Shown here one piece after another: positions 33,989 through 44,429 of a stretch of 64,000 bases of DNA. Below the pieces are notes generated by a model. The model was not told where the DNA came from and made no database searches. It worked only from the letters and a program-made list of their open reading frames with translations. A program made the position numbers and the translations under genes. Numbering within the stretch: the stretch's first letter is position 1; every line of letters starts with the position of its first letter. This DNA comes from Lysobacter firmicutimachus (lineage in GTDB: Bacteria > Pseudomonadota > Gammaproteobacteria > Xanthomonadales > Xanthomonadaceae): positions 3,348,001 to 3,412,000 of the forward strand of contig NZ_JBANDL010000002.1 of NCBI RefSeq assembly GCF_037027445.1. Reading direction: 5' to 3'.

Positions 33989-34836
33989 CCCGAACCCGCC
34001 TGCTCGCCGCGCTGGTCATGGCGCCCGTCGCGATCGCCGCGATCCTGCTGCTGCCGACGCCGTGGATGATCGCCGTGGCCGCGGTGCTGTTCCTGGCCGG
34101 CTTGTGGGAGTGGTTCGATCTGGCCGAGATCGAGGACACCTTGTCGCGCACGGTGCTGCTGGTCGCGCACCTGGCGCTGATGGTGACCATCGTCTGGGCT
34201 TCGCGCGGCGGCGGCATGGGCGCGGTGCAGGCGCCGTCGATGGTGTTGTTCAAGATCGCCTCGCTGGTCGGCGTGGTGTGGTGGCTGCTGGCGCTGTTGT
34301 GGCTGCAGCGCTTCCAGTTCGCCAGCAATCACGAGACCTATGCGCGCGCGTTCAAGCTCGCCGCCGCGGCGCTGAGCGTGATTCCGGCCTGGTGCGCGCT
34401 GGCCTGGATCCACGCCGAAGCGCCGAACGGCCATTGGTGGCTGCTGACCGCGCTGGCCGTGGTCTGGGCCGCCGACACCGGCGCGTATTTCGCCGGGCGC
34501 AAGTTCGGCATGCTCAAGCTGGCCCCGCGGGTCAGCCCGAACAAGACCGTCGAAGGCCTGATCGGCGGCGCCGTGGCCGGCGTCGCGGCCGGCGTGGGGT
34601 TCTCGTTGCTCGCCGGCGCCCGCACCGACCAACTGCATTGGGTCGCCCTGGTGTCGCTGGCCGCGGTGCTGTTCTCGGTGGTCGGCGACCTGTTCGAAAG
34701 CCTGCTCAAGCGCCATGTCGGGGTGAAGGATTCCGGCCATCTGATTCCGGGCCACGGCGGCATTCTCGACCGCATCGACGGCGTGCTCGCTGCGCTGCCG
34801 GTGTTCGCGCTCGGCAAGGCCATCTTCGGGTTCTGA
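33985..34836 (+). CDS. cdsA: Phosphatidate cytidylyltransferase
   Basis: Integral membrane enzyme that makes CDP-diacylglycerol from phosphatidic acid and CTP, the branch point to all major phospholipids. This 283-residue protein has about 7-8 hydrophobic helices and the CDP-diglyceride synthetase signature near the C-terminus, [19 protein letters not shown], plus [12 protein letters not shown] earlier. It is translationally coupled to uppS by a 4-base overlap and lies 7 bases upstream of dxr. Confidence 0.96.
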   Translation: MTRTRLLAALVMAPVAIAAILLLPTPWMIAVAAVLFLAGLWEWFDLAEIEDTLSRTVLLVAHLALMVTIVWASRGGGMGAVQAPSMVLFKIASLVGVVWWLLALLWLQRFQFASNHETYARAFKLAAAALSVIPAWCALAWIHAEAPNGHWWLLTALAVVWAADTGAYFAGRKFGMLKLAPRVSPNKTVEGLIGGAVAGVAAGVGFSLLAGARTDQLHWVALVSLAAVLFSVVGDLFESLLKRHVGVKDSGHLIPGHGGILDRIDGVLAALPVFALGKAIFGF

Positions 34837-34843
34837 TCCGGCC

Positions 34844-36022
34844 ATGACCGCTCCCGCCCGCAAAGTCGCCGTACTCGGCGCCACCGGTTCCATCGGCACC
34901 TCGGCGCTGGACGTGATCGCGCGCCACCCCGAAGCGCTGCGCGCCAGCGTGCTCGCCGCCGGCGGCCGGGTCGACGCCCTGCTCGCGCTGTGCGAGCGCC
35001 ATCGCCCCGAACACGCGGTGATCGCCGACGAGCGCGGTTTCGCCGCGCTGCGCGACGGCCTGCGCGAACGCGGCCTGTCCACCCAGGCCCACTGCGGCGA
35101 TCAGGCCCTGGTCGAGCTGGTCGGCTCGGACGCGTGCGACACCGTCGTCGCGGCGATAGTCGGGGCCGCCGGGCTGACCTCGACCCTGGCCGCGGCGCGC
35201 GCCGGCAAGCGCCTGCTGCTGGCCAACAAGGAATCGCTGGTGCTGGCCGGCGAGCTGCTGATGGATGCCGCCGCCCAGGCCGGCGCCTGCATCGTGCCGA
35301 TCGACAGCGAGCACAACGCGATCTTCCAATGCCTGCCCGACGCCCACGCCCATGCCGGTCTCAAGCGCATCCTGCTGACCGCGTCCGGCGGGCCGTTCCG
35401 CGGCCGTACACGTTCCGACCTGACTGACGTGACTCCGGAACAGGCCGTGGCCCACCCCAAGTGGTCGATGGGGCCGAAGATCTCGGTCGACTCCGCGACG
35501 CTGATGAACAAGGGCCTGGAAGTCATCGAGGCCCACCACTTGTTCGGCGTCGGCGGCGAACGCATCCAAGTGCTGGTGCACCCGCAGAGCCTGGTGCATT
35601 CGCTGGTCGAATTCGTCGACGGCTCGACCCTGGCCCAGTTGGGCCTGCCCGACATGCGCACCGCGCTGGCGGTGGGCTTCGCCTGGCCGCAGCGGATCGA
35701 CTCGGGCGTGGCCGGGCTCGACCTGTTGGCTCATGGCCGGCTCGACTTCGAACGTCCCGACCTGGACGCCTTCCCCTGCCTGCGCCTGGCCTTCGAGGCA
35801 CTGGCCGCCGGCGGCACCGCGCCGGCGGTGCTGAACGCCGCCAACGAGGTGGCGGTTTCAGCGTTTCTTCAGCGGCGCATCGGTTTCCTAGCGATACCGG
35901 CGCTGGTCGAGGACACCCTCGCCGCGCTTCCCTCCCAACCGGCCAGTTCGCTGGCGTCGCTGCGCGATGCCGACCAACGGGCCCGCCGCCACGCCGAGCA
36001 GGCGATCGTCCAACGAGCCTGA
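34844..36022 (+). CDS. dxr: 1-Deoxy-D-xylulose 5-phosphate reductoisomerase
   Basis: Catalyses the second step of the MEP isoprenoid pathway, DXP to MEP with NADPH and a divalent metal; the target of fosmidomycin. This 392-residue protein shows the NADPH-binding [14 protein letters not shown] (10-23), [25 protein letters not shown] with a metal-ligand Asp/Glu, and [18 protein letters not shown]. It precedes rseP in the envelope block and supplies precursors for UppS and IspA. Confidence 0.97.
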   Translation: MTAPARKVAVLGATGSIGTSALDVIARHPEALRASVLAAGGRVDALLALCERHRPEHAVIADERGFAALRDGLRERGLSTQAHCGDQALVELVGSDACDTVVAAIVGAAGLTSTLAAARAGKRLLLANKESLVLAGELLMDAAAQAGACIVPIDSEHNAIFQCLPDAHAHAGLKRILLTASGGPFRGRTRSDLTDVTPEQAVAHPKWSMGPKISVDSATLMNKGLEVIEAHHLFGVGGERIQVLVHPQSLVHSLVEFVDGSTLAQLGLPDMRTALAVGFAWPQRIDSGVAGLDLLAHGRLDFERPDLDAFPCLRLAFEALAAGGTAPAVLNAANEVAVSAFLQRRIGFLAIPALVEDTLAALPSQPASSLASLRDADQRARRHAEQAIVQRA

Positions 36023-36060
36023 ACCATGGCAGCAGCCCAGCCACCGACGTCGAGGCAGCC

Positions 36061-37422
36061 ATGAGCGAGATCCTGGGGTCGCTGTGGTGGCTGATCATCA
36101 GCATCGGCGTGCTGGTGACCATTCACGAGTTCGGCCATTTCTGGGTCGCCCGCCGCTGCGGGGTGAAGGTGCTGCGCTTCTCGATCGGCTTCGGCAAGCC
36201 GCTGTGGCTGCGCAAGGCCGCCGACGGCACCGAGTACGCGATCGGCGCGATTCCGCTCGGCGGCTACGTCAAGATGCTCGACGAGCGCGAGTTCGAGATT
36301 CCCGATGCGCTGATTCCGCAGGCCTTCAACCGCAAGCCGGTGTGGCAGCGCATCGCCATCGTCGCCGCCGGCCCGCTCGCCAACCTGATCCTGTGCGTGG
36401 CCTTGCTGTGGGGCATGTTCGTGATCGGCCGCCCCGATTTCGCCCCGGTGGTCGGCGACGTCGCCGGCCTGGCCGCCGAGTCCGGATTGCGCCGCGGCGA
36501 CACCGTGCTGCGCATCGGCGACCGCGACACCCCGACCTGGAGCGAAGTGCAACTGGCGCTGCTGCCGCACGCGCTCGACCGCGAGGACGTGGCGGTGCGA
36601 ATCCGCGCCGAGAACGGCGCCGAGGCCACCCGCCACCTGCGGCTGTCGCGGCTGCCGGCCGAGTTCGACGAACGCCGCGCGGTCCAGATCGTCGGCCTGC
36701 GCGGCCGCCACGAGCTGCGCCCGGCGGTGATCGGCCGCATCGAACCGGGCAGCCCCGCCTGGGGCGTGCTGGCCGAGGGCGACCGGGTCACGGCGCTGGA
36801 CGGCGATCCGCTGCGCAGTTGGGAAGACCTCACCGCGGCCGTGGCCAAGCTGCACCGGCGCGGCGGCAGCGCGATGATCGAGGTCGCCCGCAACGGCGAT
36901 CGCCTGGCCCTGGAAATCGCCCCGGCGCGGATGCTCAAGCCCGACGGCGAAGCCTACTGGGGCCTGGGCCTGATCTCGGCCGAACTGCCCGAGCCGACGC
37001 GCGACGCGGTCCTGCGCTACGGCCCCTTGCAGGCGGTGCCGGCGGCGCTGCGCGAGGGCGTGCACCAGGCCGAACAGCTGTTCGCGATGATCGGCCGCGC
37101 CTTCACCGGCCGGGTCTCTCTGCAGAACACCGTGGCCGGGCCGGTGACCATCGGCCGCGCCGCCAATGCCTACGCCAACAACGGGCCGGCCTGGTATCTG
37201 CAGCTGCTGGCCCTGCTGTCGCTGAGCCTGGGCATCCTGAACCTGCTGCCGATCCCGATCTTGGACGGCGGTCACCTGCTGTATTACCTTATCGAGCTGG
37301 TCAAAGGCAGCCCGGTCAGCGAACGCGTAATGGCGGCCGGACATTTCGTCGGCCTGGCCCTGATCGCCGGCCTGATGGGCCTGGCGTTCTACAACGACAT
37401 CCTGAACAACTTGGTGCGCTGA
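36061..37422 (+). CDS. rseP: Site-2 protease RseP
   Basis: Intramembrane zinc metalloprotease that cuts the anti-sigma factor RseA after DegS, releasing the envelope-stress sigma factor RpoE. The 453-residue protein has HEFGH (22-26) in the first transmembrane helix, two PDZ domains in the periplasmic middle (about 120-310) and the third-ligand motif IPILDGGHLLYY near residue 400, then a final helix. The start at 36061 gives the correct distance to HExxH. It lies just upstream of bamA, whose product is among the main clients of the response it controls. Confidence 0.96.
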   Translation: MSEILGSLWWLIISIGVLVTIHEFGHFWVARRCGVKVLRFSIGFGKPLWLRKAADGTEYAIGAIPLGGYVKMLDEREFEIPDALIPQAFNRKPVWQRIAIVAAGPLANLILCVALLWGMFVIGRPDFAPVVGDVAGLAAESGLRRGDTVLRIGDRDTPTWSEVQLALLPHALDREDVAVRIRAENGAEATRHLRLSRLPAEFDERRAVQIVGLRGRHELRPAVIGRIEPGSPAWGVLAEGDRVTALDGDPLRSWEDLTAAVAKLHRRGGSAMIEVARNGDRLALEIAPARMLKPDGEAYWGLGLISAELPEPTRDAVLRYGPLQAVPAALREGVHQAEQLFAMIGRAFTGRVSLQNTVAGPVTIGRAANAYANNGPAWYLQLLALLSLSLGILNLLPIPILDGGHLLYYLIELVKGSPVSERVMAAGHFVGLALIAGLMGLAFYNDILNNLVR

Positions 37423-37516
37423 TGCCGGCCTGACGCTCGAACGGACGCTTTGCCCTCTATCCTGCCGCACTTCGACCCGATGCCCGACTGCCGGCATCCA
37501 GCCCCAAACGGACGTA

Positions 37517-39979
37517 ATGATGACGCGAATCCCTAATCGCCGCCTGCTCGCCCTCGCCCTTGCCACGGCAATGACCTCGGCGCCGGCGATTCCCGCGATG
37601 GCGCAGTCCGCCGATCCGTTCTCGCTCGGGGTCGCCGCCGCGCCGGGTTCGTTCACGGTCAGCGACATCCGCATCGACGGGCTGCAACGCATTTCCGCCG
37701 GCACCGTCTTCACCTACCTGCCGGTCGAGCGCGGCGACACGATGGACTCGGCCAAGGCCGGCGACGCCATCCGCGCCCTGTACAAGACCGGCTTCTTCGA
37801 AGACGTGCAGCTCGACCGCCAGGGCACCATCCTGGTCGTCACCGTCGCCGAGCGTCCGGCGATCAACAAGCTCACCCTGACCGGCAACAAGGACATCAAG
37901 AGCGAAGACCTGCTCAAGGGCCTGAAGGAAATCGGCCTGGCCGAAGGCGAGACCTTCGACCGCCTGGCCCTGGACAAGGTCACCCAGGACTTGACCCGGC
38001 AGTACAACAACCGCGGCAAGTACAACGTCGAGATCACCAATTCGGTGAACCGTCTCGACCGCAACCGCGTCGACCTGACCATCAACGTCAAGGAAGGCAA
38101 GGCCGCGAAGATCCGCCACATCAACCTGATCGGCAACGACAAGTTCGAGCAGAAGGACATCCTCGACGGTTGGGAGTCGCGCGAGCACAACTGGCTCAGC
38201 TGGTACCGCCGCGACGACCAGTACTCGCGCGAGAAGCTGTCCGGCGATCTGGAAAAGCTCAACTCCTACTACCTCGACCGCGGCTACGTCGACTTCAGCA
38301 TCGACTCCACCCAGGTCGCGATCAGCCCCGACCGGCAGGACATGTTCCTCACCGCCGGCGTCACCGAGGGCGATCAGTACAAGGTCTCCAGCGTGCAGGT
38401 CACCGGCGATACGATCCTGCCCAAGGAGCAGATCGAGAAGCTGGTCATCGTCAAGCCGGACCAGATCTTCTCGCGCCGCCTGCTCGAGATCAGCTCCGAC
38501 TCGATCACCGCGACCCTGGGCAACGTCGGCTACGCCTTCGCCCAGGTCAACCCGATTCCGGACGTCAACCGCGAGAACAAGACCGTCGGCATCAACATGC
38601 AGGTGGTGCCGGGCCCGCGCGTGAACGTGCGCCGGGTCGTGTTCAAGGGCAACACCCGCACCGCCGACGAAGTGCTGCGCCGCGAAATGCGCCAGTTCGA
38701 GGGCACCTGGTATTCGCAGGCGGCGATCGACCGCTCCAAGATCCGCCTGCAGGGCCTGGGCTTCTTCGAGAACGTGGACGTCGAGAGCAAGCCGGTGCCC
38801 GGCACCAACGACCAGGTCGACGTCGTCTACAACCTCAAGGAAACCACCTCCGGCAGCTTCGTGTTCGGCCTGGGCTATTCGCAGCTGGGCAAGCTGACCA
38901 CGCAGATCCAGCTGTCGCAGAACAACTTCCTAGGCAGCGGCAACCGCGTGTCGGTGCAGGCCCAGCGCAGCCGCTATCAGTCGCGCTACGACTTCTCCTA
39001 CACCAACCCCTATTTCACCGACGACGGCGTTTCGCTGGGCTACAACCTGTCCTGGCGCGAACTCGACTACTCGGACTTCAACACCGCCCAGTACTCGACC
39101 ACCAACGGCACCGCCCAGGTCGTGCTCGGCGTGCCGCTGACCGAAACCGACTCGGTGACCGGCCTGATCGGCATCGACAGCAACGAGATCCTGGCGTTCC
39201 CGAACACCGCGCCGCCGAGCATCATCGACTACCTCGACGCGCTCGGCCAGCGCACCTTCCACGCCTGGCGCGCGCAGATCGGCTGGGGCCGCAACAGCCT
39301 CAACCACGCGCTGACCCCGACCGCCGGCACCCAGCAGCGGGTGTGGCTGGAAGCGACCCTGCCGGGTTCGACGGTCGAGTACTACAAGATCAACTACAAC
39401 TTCTCCAAGTTCTGGCCGTTGTCGCGCCACCTGGTGCTCAACACCCGCACCGAGCTGGGCTACGGCGACAGCTACGGCAAGGACGTCAGCCGGGTCGTCG
39501 ACCCCGACGGCCCGAACGGCCCCGTCGCGCCGCGCACCATCACCGCGACCGGCCTGCCGTTCTTCGAGAACTTCTACGCCGGCGGCGTGCGCTCGGTGCG
39601 CGGCTTCACCGACAACACGCTGGGCCCGCGCGAGGCCGCGTTCATCGGCGCGACCTACAAGCAGCCGCTGGGCGGCGCGTTCAAGACCACCGGCTCGCTG
39701 GAAATGTATTTCCCGACGTTGCTCGACACGCCCGCCGCGCGCGTCTCGGCGTTCCTCGACTTCGGCAACGTCTACAAGAGCTACGACGATTTCGACGCCG
39801 GCGAGCTGCGCGCTTCGGCGGGCATCGCGCTGATGTGGCGTTCGCCCATGGGCCCGATCTCGATCAGCTACGCGTTCCCGTTCAAGAAGCAGGGTCCGGA
39901 GTACGATGCCCAGGGCCGCCAGACCGATCGCGGCGACGAGCTGGAGCGTCTGCAGTTCACCTTCGGCGGTACGTTCTGA
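37517..39979 (+). CDS. bamA: Outer membrane protein assembly factor BamA
   Basis: Essential Omp85 insertase that folds beta-barrels into the outer membrane with the Bam lipoproteins. The 820-residue precursor has a signal peptide (about 1-30, AMAQSAD), five POTRA domains (about 45-440, beginning FTVSDIRIDGLQRI) and a 16-strand barrel ending in the typical C-terminal aromatic (FTFGGTF). GVRSVRGFTDNTLGPR is the conserved VRGF loop. Two ATGs in tandem (37517, 37520) are equally possible. No skp follows; lpxD comes next. Confidence 0.97.
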   Translation: MMTRIPNRRLLALALATAMTSAPAIPAMAQSADPFSLGVAAAPGSFTVSDIRIDGLQRISAGTVFTYLPVERGDTMDSAKAGDAIRALYKTGFFEDVQLDRQGTILVVTVAERPAINKLTLTGNKDIKSEDLLKGLKEIGLAEGETFDRLALDKVTQDLTRQYNNRGKYNVEITNSVNRLDRNRVDLTINVKEGKAAKIRHINLIGNDKFEQKDILDGWESREHNWLSWYRRDDQYSREKLSGDLEKLNSYYLDRGYVDFSIDSTQVAISPDRQDMFLTAGVTEGDQYKVSSVQVTGDTILPKEQIEKLVIVKPDQIFSRRLLEISSDSITATLGNVGYAFAQVNPIPDVNRENKTVGINMQVVPGPRVNVRRVVFKGNTRTADEVLRREMRQFEGTWYSQAAIDRSKIRLQGLGFFENVDVESKPVPGTNDQVDVVYNLKETTSGSFVFGLGYSQLGKLTTQIQLSQNNFLGSGNRVSVQAQRSRYQSRYDFSYTNPYFTDDGVSLGYNLSWRELDYSDFNTAQYSTTNGTAQVVLGVPLTETDSVTGLIGIDSNEILAFPNTAPPSIIDYLDALGQRTFHAWRAQIGWGRNSLNHALTPTAGTQQRVWLEATLPGSTVEYYKINYNFSKFWPLSRHLVLNTRTELGYGDSYGKDVSRVVDPDGPNGPVAPRTITATGLPFFENFYAGGVRSVRGFTDNTLGPREAAFIGATYKQPLGGAFKTTGSLEMYFPTLLDTPAARVSAFLDFGNVYKSYDDFDAGELRASAGIALMWRSPMGPISISYAFPFKKQGPEYDAQGRQTDRGDELERLQFTFGGTF

Positions 39980-40019
39980 TCGCGGCCGCGGCCGCAGGCG
40001 ACGCTTCGGGGCCCCTGCT

Positions 40020-41039
40020 TTGAGCAACAACGGTCACACGGCTCAGGAACTGGCCGAGCGCTTCGCGCTCGGCCTGCGCGGCGACGGCGCCGCGCGCGTG
40101 CTCGGGGTCGGCACTCTGGCCCGGGCCGAACCCGGACAGCTGGCCTTTCTCGCCAATCCCAAGTACCGCGCCCAGCTCGCCGCGAGCCGGGCCGGCGTGG
40201 TGGTCATGCGCGAGGACGACGCCGAGGGCTACCCCGGCACCGCGCTGATCGCACGCGATCCTTACGCCGCGTTCGCCAAGATCTCGGCCCTGTTCGAGCC
40301 GCGCCCGCTGCGCGAGCCCGGCATCCACGCCTCGGCGGCGATCGACCCCAGCGCGGACGTGTCCGCCGACGCCCACATCGGCCCCTTCGTCAGCATCGGC
40401 GCGCGCAGCCGGGTCGAGGCCGGCGCCATCGTCGGCCCCGGTTGCGTGATCGGCGAGGACTGCGTGGTCGGCGCCGGCAGCGAGCTGATCGCCCGGGTGA
40501 CCCTGGTAACCCGGGTCCGGCTCGGCCAGCGTGTGCTGATCCACCCCGGCGCGGTGCTCGGCGCCGACGGCTTCGGCCTGGCGATGGAGGCCGGCCGCTG
40601 GCTCAAGGTGCCCCAGCTCGGCGGCGTGGTGGTCGGCGACGACTGCGAGATCGGCGCCAACACCACCATCGACCGCGGCGCGATCGAGGACACGGTGCTG
40701 GAGGAGGACGTGCGCCTCGACAACCAGATCCAGATCGGCCACAACGTCCGCATCGGCGCCCACAGCGCCATGGCCGGCTGCTCGGCCGCCGCCGGCAGCG
40801 CCAAGATCGGCCGCTACTGCCTGATCGGTGGCGGCGCCGGCGTGCTCGGCCACCTGGAGCTGTGCGACAAGGTGGTCGTCACCGCGATGAGCCTGGTCAC
40901 CAGCTCGATCCGCGAGCCCGGCGAATACTCCTCCGGCACCCCGTTGATGGACAACCGCAGCTGGCGCAAGAACGCCGCGCGGTTCAAGCAGCTCGACGCG
41001 ATCGCCCGGCGCAACCCGCGTTCGCGCGAGGACGGCTGA
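40020..41039 (+). CDS. lpxD: UDP-3-O-(3-hydroxyacyl)glucosamine N-acyltransferase
   Basis: Third step of lipid A synthesis, N-acylation from hydroxyacyl-ACP. The 339-residue protein has an N-terminal uridine-binding domain (1-100) and a left-handed beta-helix of hexapeptide repeats from about 105 to 310. The active-site region is QIQIGHNVRIGAHSAMAG. The start I prefer is TTG at 40020, giving LSNNGHTAQELAERF, which aligns with family N-termini. The longer open frame to 39906 overlaps bamA. There is no clear Shine-Dalgarno, and translation may couple to bamA, which ends 41 bases upstream. Confidence 0.94.
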   Translation: MSNNGHTAQELAERFALGLRGDGAARVLGVGTLARAEPGQLAFLANPKYRAQLAASRAGVVVMREDDAEGYPGTALIARDPYAAFAKISALFEPRPLREPGIHASAAIDPSADVSADAHIGPFVSIGARSRVEAGAIVGPGCVIGEDCVVGAGSELIARVTLVTRVRLGQRVLIHPGAVLGADGFGLAMEAGRWLKVPQLGGVVVGDDCEIGANTTIDRGAIEDTVLEEDVRLDNQIQIGHNVRIGAHSAMAGCSAAAGSAKIGRYCLIGGGAGVLGHLELCDKVVVTAMSLVTSSIREPGEYSSGTPLMDNRSWRKNAARFKQLDAIARRNPRSREDG

Positions 41040-41193
41040 GCCGGCCGCCCGCCCGGCGCCACCATACGCCGGCGCCACACCCGCGGCGAAAACTGCGGGA
41101 CAATGGGCGTTGCGGCGCAAGCCGGTCACGACGGGCCGCGGACGGACCGCGGACTCCCAGCGCAGGACGCGCATAACGGAAGAACCCAAGAAG

Positions 41194-41649
41194 ATGAGCC
41201 AGACCCTGCAACTCCCGCTCGACGTTACGGCGATCCAGAAGCTGCTGCCGCACCGTTACCCGTTTCTGCTGGTCGACCGCGTGGTCGAGTTCGAAGCCCA
41301 CAAGCGCGTGCTCTGCCGCAAGAACGTGAGTTGCAACGAGCCTTTCTTCAACGGCCACTTTCCGGGCCATCCGGTGATGCCGGGCGTGCTGGTGATCGAA
41401 GCGCTGGCCCAGGCCGGCGGCATCCTGACCCAGCTCTCGCACGGCGGCGTCGCCGACGGCCGCCTGTTCTACCTGGTCAAGATCGACAACGCCAAGTTCT
41501 CGCGCATGGTCACGCCGGGCGACTGCCTGGAGCTGGAAGTCACGCTCAAGCGCACCATCCGCAACATGGCCATCTACACCGGCATCGCCCGCGTCGACGG
41601 CGAGCAGGTCGCCTGCGCCGACATCGTCTGCGCCGAGGTCAAGGAGTGA
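41194..41649 (+). CDS. fabZ: (3R)-hydroxyacyl-ACP dehydratase FabZ
   Basis: Hot-dog-fold dehydratase of fatty acid elongation that competes with LpxA/LpxD for hydroxyacyl-ACP. The 151-residue protein has [14 protein letters not shown] near 17-30, the catalytic His55 in [13 protein letters not shown] and the conserved Glu in [12 protein letters not shown]. The ATG at 41194 fits family length; the open frame extends 28 codons further without homology. It is 4 bases from lpxA. Confidence 0.96.
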   Translation: MSQTLQLPLDVTAIQKLLPHRYPFLLVDRVVEFEAHKRVLCRKNVSCNEPFFNGHFPGHPVMPGVLVIEALAQAGGILTQLSHGGVADGRLFYLVKIDNAKFSRMVTPGDCLELEVTLKRTIRNMAIYTGIARVDGEQVACADIVCAEVKE

Positions 41650-41653
41650 CGCG

Positions 41654-42436
41654 ATGAGCGCCACGATCCATCCGACCGCCTTCGTCGAACCCGGCGCCCG
41701 CCTCGGTGCCGGCGTCGAGGTCGGTCCGTTCTGCTACATCGGCGCCGACGTCGAAGTCGGCGAGGGCACCGTGTTCGGCCCGCACTGCGTGGTCCACGGC
41801 CCGACCCGGATCGGCCGCGGCAACCGCTTCTACGCCCAGTGCGCGATCGGCGGCGACCCGCAGGACAAGAAATTCGCCGGCGAACGCACCGAGCTGGAAA
41901 TCGGCGACGACAACGTGTTCCGCGAGTTCGTCACCGTCAACCGCGGCACCGGCAACGGCGGCGGCCTGACCCGGATCGGCAACGGCAACTGGTTCCTGGC
42001 CTATACCCACGTCGCCCACGACTGCCATGTCGGCAATCAGTGCGTGTTCTCCAACAACTCGACCCTGGCCGGCCACGTCACCGTGGAAGACCAGGTGATC
42101 ATGAGCGGCTTCTCCGGCATCCACCAGTTCTGCCGCATCGGCGCGCACGCCTTCATCGGCATGGGCGCGCTGGTCAACGGCGACGTGCCGCCGTTCCTGA
42201 TGGTCGCCCAGGACGGCTACGGCCGCCCGCGCGGGATCAACAGCGAAGGCCTCAAGCGCCGCGGCTTCGACGCCGAGCGGATCGGCGCGATCAAGCGCGC
42301 CTACCGCACCCTGTACGTTTCCGGCGCGTCGCTGGAAGAGGCGCGGGCCAAGCTCGAGGACATGGCCGCCGACAGCCCGGACGTGCGTGCCCTGCTCGAC
42401 TTCATCGGCAACGGCGAACGGCCGCTGCTGCGCTGA
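41654..42436 (+). CDS. lpxA: UDP-N-acetylglucosamine O-acyltransferase LpxA
   Basis: First step of lipid A synthesis. This 260-residue trimeric left-handed beta-helix protein has a C-terminal helical domain (about 195-260). The catalytic His lies in [11 protein letters not shown] (His122 here). [16 protein letters not shown] and the following segment bind the acyl chain and UDP-sugar. Residues around [12 protein letters not shown] carry a small insertion typical of the loop. It follows fabZ closely, sharing its mRNA, and is followed 6 bases later by an unknown Cys-rich gene instead of lpxB. Confidence 0.97.
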   Translation: MSATIHPTAFVEPGARLGAGVEVGPFCYIGADVEVGEGTVFGPHCVVHGPTRIGRGNRFYAQCAIGGDPQDKKFAGERTELEIGDDNVFREFVTVNRGTGNGGGLTRIGNGNWFLAYTHVAHDCHVGNQCVFSNNSTLAGHVTVEDQVIMSGFSGIHQFCRIGAHAFIGMGALVNGDVPPFLMVAQDGYGRPRGINSEGLKRRGFDAERIGAIKRAYRTLYVSGASLEEARAKLEDMAADSPDVRALLDFIGNGERPLLR

Positions 42437-42442
42437 GGCATC

Positions 42443-42928
42443 GTGACGGCGACGACCCAACGCCTGCGCATCGGCCGGGCCGTCTTCGCCTACACCGTCG
42501 ACGGCGCCGAACAGCGCGCCGATGTCGCCGAGATCTTCATCGACGAGCGCCCGCTCACGCAGTGGCTGGGCATCGCCCGCGACCTCGGCAACGCCGACAC
42601 CGACCTGGAAATCCCGCGCCCGACGGCGCTGGCAGAACGCGGCCTCGCCGTATTCCTCGGCCAGCAGCCGGCGCACAATCAACTCGGCAGCGCGCGCTTG
42701 GTGCTGTACCGCTGCCACTGCGGCTGCGACTACTGCGGCGTGGTGTCCTGTGTCCTGGAAGTGCGCGAGGACCGGGTCGCGTGGCGGCAGGTGGCGCCGG
42801 AATACGAGCACGGCTTCGCCCCGACCGCGAACGCGGCCTCCGTCGGCCCGCTGGACTTCGTCTTCGACCGCGGCCAGTACCAGCGCGAGCTGGAACGCCA
42901 CTTTTCGGCGTCGCGGCCGGCGCGCTGA
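42443..42928 (+). CDS. Unknown Cys-cluster protein inserted between lpxA and lpxB
   Basis: I do not recognise this 161-residue soluble protein. It has an alternating strand-rich N-terminus (LRIGRAVFAYTVDGAEQ, AEIFIDERPLTQWLGIARDL). The most distinctive feature is a compact Cys cluster near 90-104, YRCHCGCDYCGVVSCVL, with five Cys and a His in 13 residues, suggesting a zinc or Fe-S site. Then come WRQVAPEYEHGF and LDFVFDRGQYQREL. The start is GTG at 42443 with GAGG close upstream. Its position inside the lipid A operon suggests co-expression, not necessarily a lipid A role. Confidence 0.6.
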   Translation: MTATTQRLRIGRAVFAYTVDGAEQRADVAEIFIDERPLTQWLGIARDLGNADTDLEIPRPTALAERGLAVFLGQQPAHNQLGSARLVLYRCHCGCDYCGVVSCVLEVREDRVAWRQVAPEYEHGFAPTANAASVGPLDFVFDRGQYQRELERHFSASRPAR

Positions 42929-43190
42929 GCGACGCGGCAGCCGCCAATGCGCGGCCTCGCGCCGTGCCCGGGCGCCGGCCGGGCCGGTATCGCCGGCGCC
43001 CGCCCTGCGGCCGGCAAAAGCCGACGCGGGTCACGCCGTTTGGCAGCAAGTGCCCCTCAACGACCGCGATGGCCCCATGCCCACGCCATTCCGGGCGAGA
43101 ATGCGGCATCGTCCTCATTCCCGGCCGGCCGTCGCGCCTGCGTTTGCGCGCCGACCGGCACCGGCTCGAACCGGAACGCCTCTTGCCCCG

Positions 43191-44429
43191 ATGAACGCTC
43201 CTGCCGCCGTCGCCCCCTCCCCCATCGATGAGATCTTCCCCGCCGCGCCGCCTCCGCCGCCGCGCTTCGCCCTGATCGCCGGGGAAGCCTCCGGCGACCT
43301 GCTCGGCGCGGCGCTGATCGAGGAGCTCAAGCGCCGCTACCCCGGCGCCGAGTTCGTCGGCATCGGCGGCGAGCAGATGCGCGCGGCCGGCATGGACACC
43401 TGGTTCGACGCCGGCGAACTGGCGGTGATGGGCTTGTCGGAAGTGCTCAAGCACCTGCCGCGGCTGCTGCGCCTGCGCCGCGACGTGCGCCAGCGCATCC
43501 TCGACTGGAAGCCCGACGCCTTCATCGGCATCGACGCGCCCGACTTCAATCTCGGCGTCGAACGCTGGCTCAAGCAGCGCGGCGTGCGCACCGCGCATTA
43601 CGTCAGCCCGTCGGTGTGGGCGTGGCGGCGCAAGCGCGCGCAGAAGATCGGCCTGAGCGCCGACCGGGTGCTGTGCCTGTTCCCGATGGAGCCGCCGATC
43701 TACGCCGAATACGGCGTCGACGCGCGCTTCGTCGGCCACCCGCTCGCCGACGAGATGCCGATCCACCCCGACCGCGAAGAAGCGCGGATGAACCTGGGCC
43801 TGGACGAAGAGGCGCCGGTGCTGGCGATGCTGCCGGGCTCGCGGGTCGGCGAAATCGAACGGCTGGCCGGCGACTTCCTCGCCGCTGCGGCGCTGATGCT
43901 GGCCGCCGAGCCGCGCCTGAGCGTGGTCGCGCCGATGGCCAACGCCGCCTCGCGCGCCGCATTCGAACGCATTCTCGACGCGCACCCCGACGGCGCGCGC
44001 CTGCGGCGCGCGCTGCGCATCGTCGACCGCGGCGCGCGCACGGTGATGATCGCCAGCGACGCGGTGTTGCTGGCCTCCGGCACCGCCACCCTGGAAGCGA
44101 TGCTGGCCAAGCGGCCGATGACCGTGGCCTACAAGGTCTCGCCGCTGACCTACACCCTGGTCAAGCGCCTGGGCATGCTCAAGGTCGACCACTACGCGCT
44201 GCCGAACGTGCTCGCCGGCGAAGCGGTGGTGCCGGAGCTGATGCAGGCCGACTGCACCCCGGAAAACCTGGCCGGCGCGACCCTGCGCTGGCTGCGCGAG
44301 CCGGCCGCCAGCGCGGCCCTGCTGCCCAAGTTCCAGCGCATCCACCTGGAACTCAAGCGCGACGCCTCGGCCCGAGCGGCCGACGCCATCGCCGAGCTGA
44401 TCGGCGAGAATGCCAAGGCGGCGGGTTAA
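43191..44429 (+). CDS. lpxB: Lipid-A-disaccharide synthase
   Basis: GT19 glycosyltransferase that joins UDP-diacylglucosamine and lipid X to the tetra-acyl disaccharide at the inner membrane. The 412-residue protein starts with about 25 Pro/Ala-rich residues, then [17 protein letters not shown] (the LpxB signature), [26 protein letters not shown] and [14 protein letters not shown] near the donor site. The ATG at 43191 is chosen because upstream in-frame sequence overlaps the preceding gene and lacks homology. The 262-base gap before it shows nothing else. Confidence 0.96.
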   Translation: MNAPAAVAPSPIDEIFPAAPPPPPRFALIAGEASGDLLGAALIEELKRRYPGAEFVGIGGEQMRAAGMDTWFDAGELAVMGLSEVLKHLPRLLRLRRDVRQRILDWKPDAFIGIDAPDFNLGVERWLKQRGVRTAHYVSPSVWAWRRKRAQKIGLSADRVLCLFPMEPPIYAEYGVDARFVGHPLADEMPIHPDREEARMNLGLDEEAPVLAMLPGSRVGEIERLAGDFLAAAALMLAAEPRLSVVAPMANAASRAAFERILDAHPDGARLRRALRIVDRGARTVMIASDAVLLASGTATLEAMLAKRPMTVAYKVSPLTYTLVKRLGMLKVDHYALPNVLAGEAVVPELMQADCTPENLAGATLRWLREPAASAALLPKFQRIHLELKRDASARAADAIAELIGENAKAAG

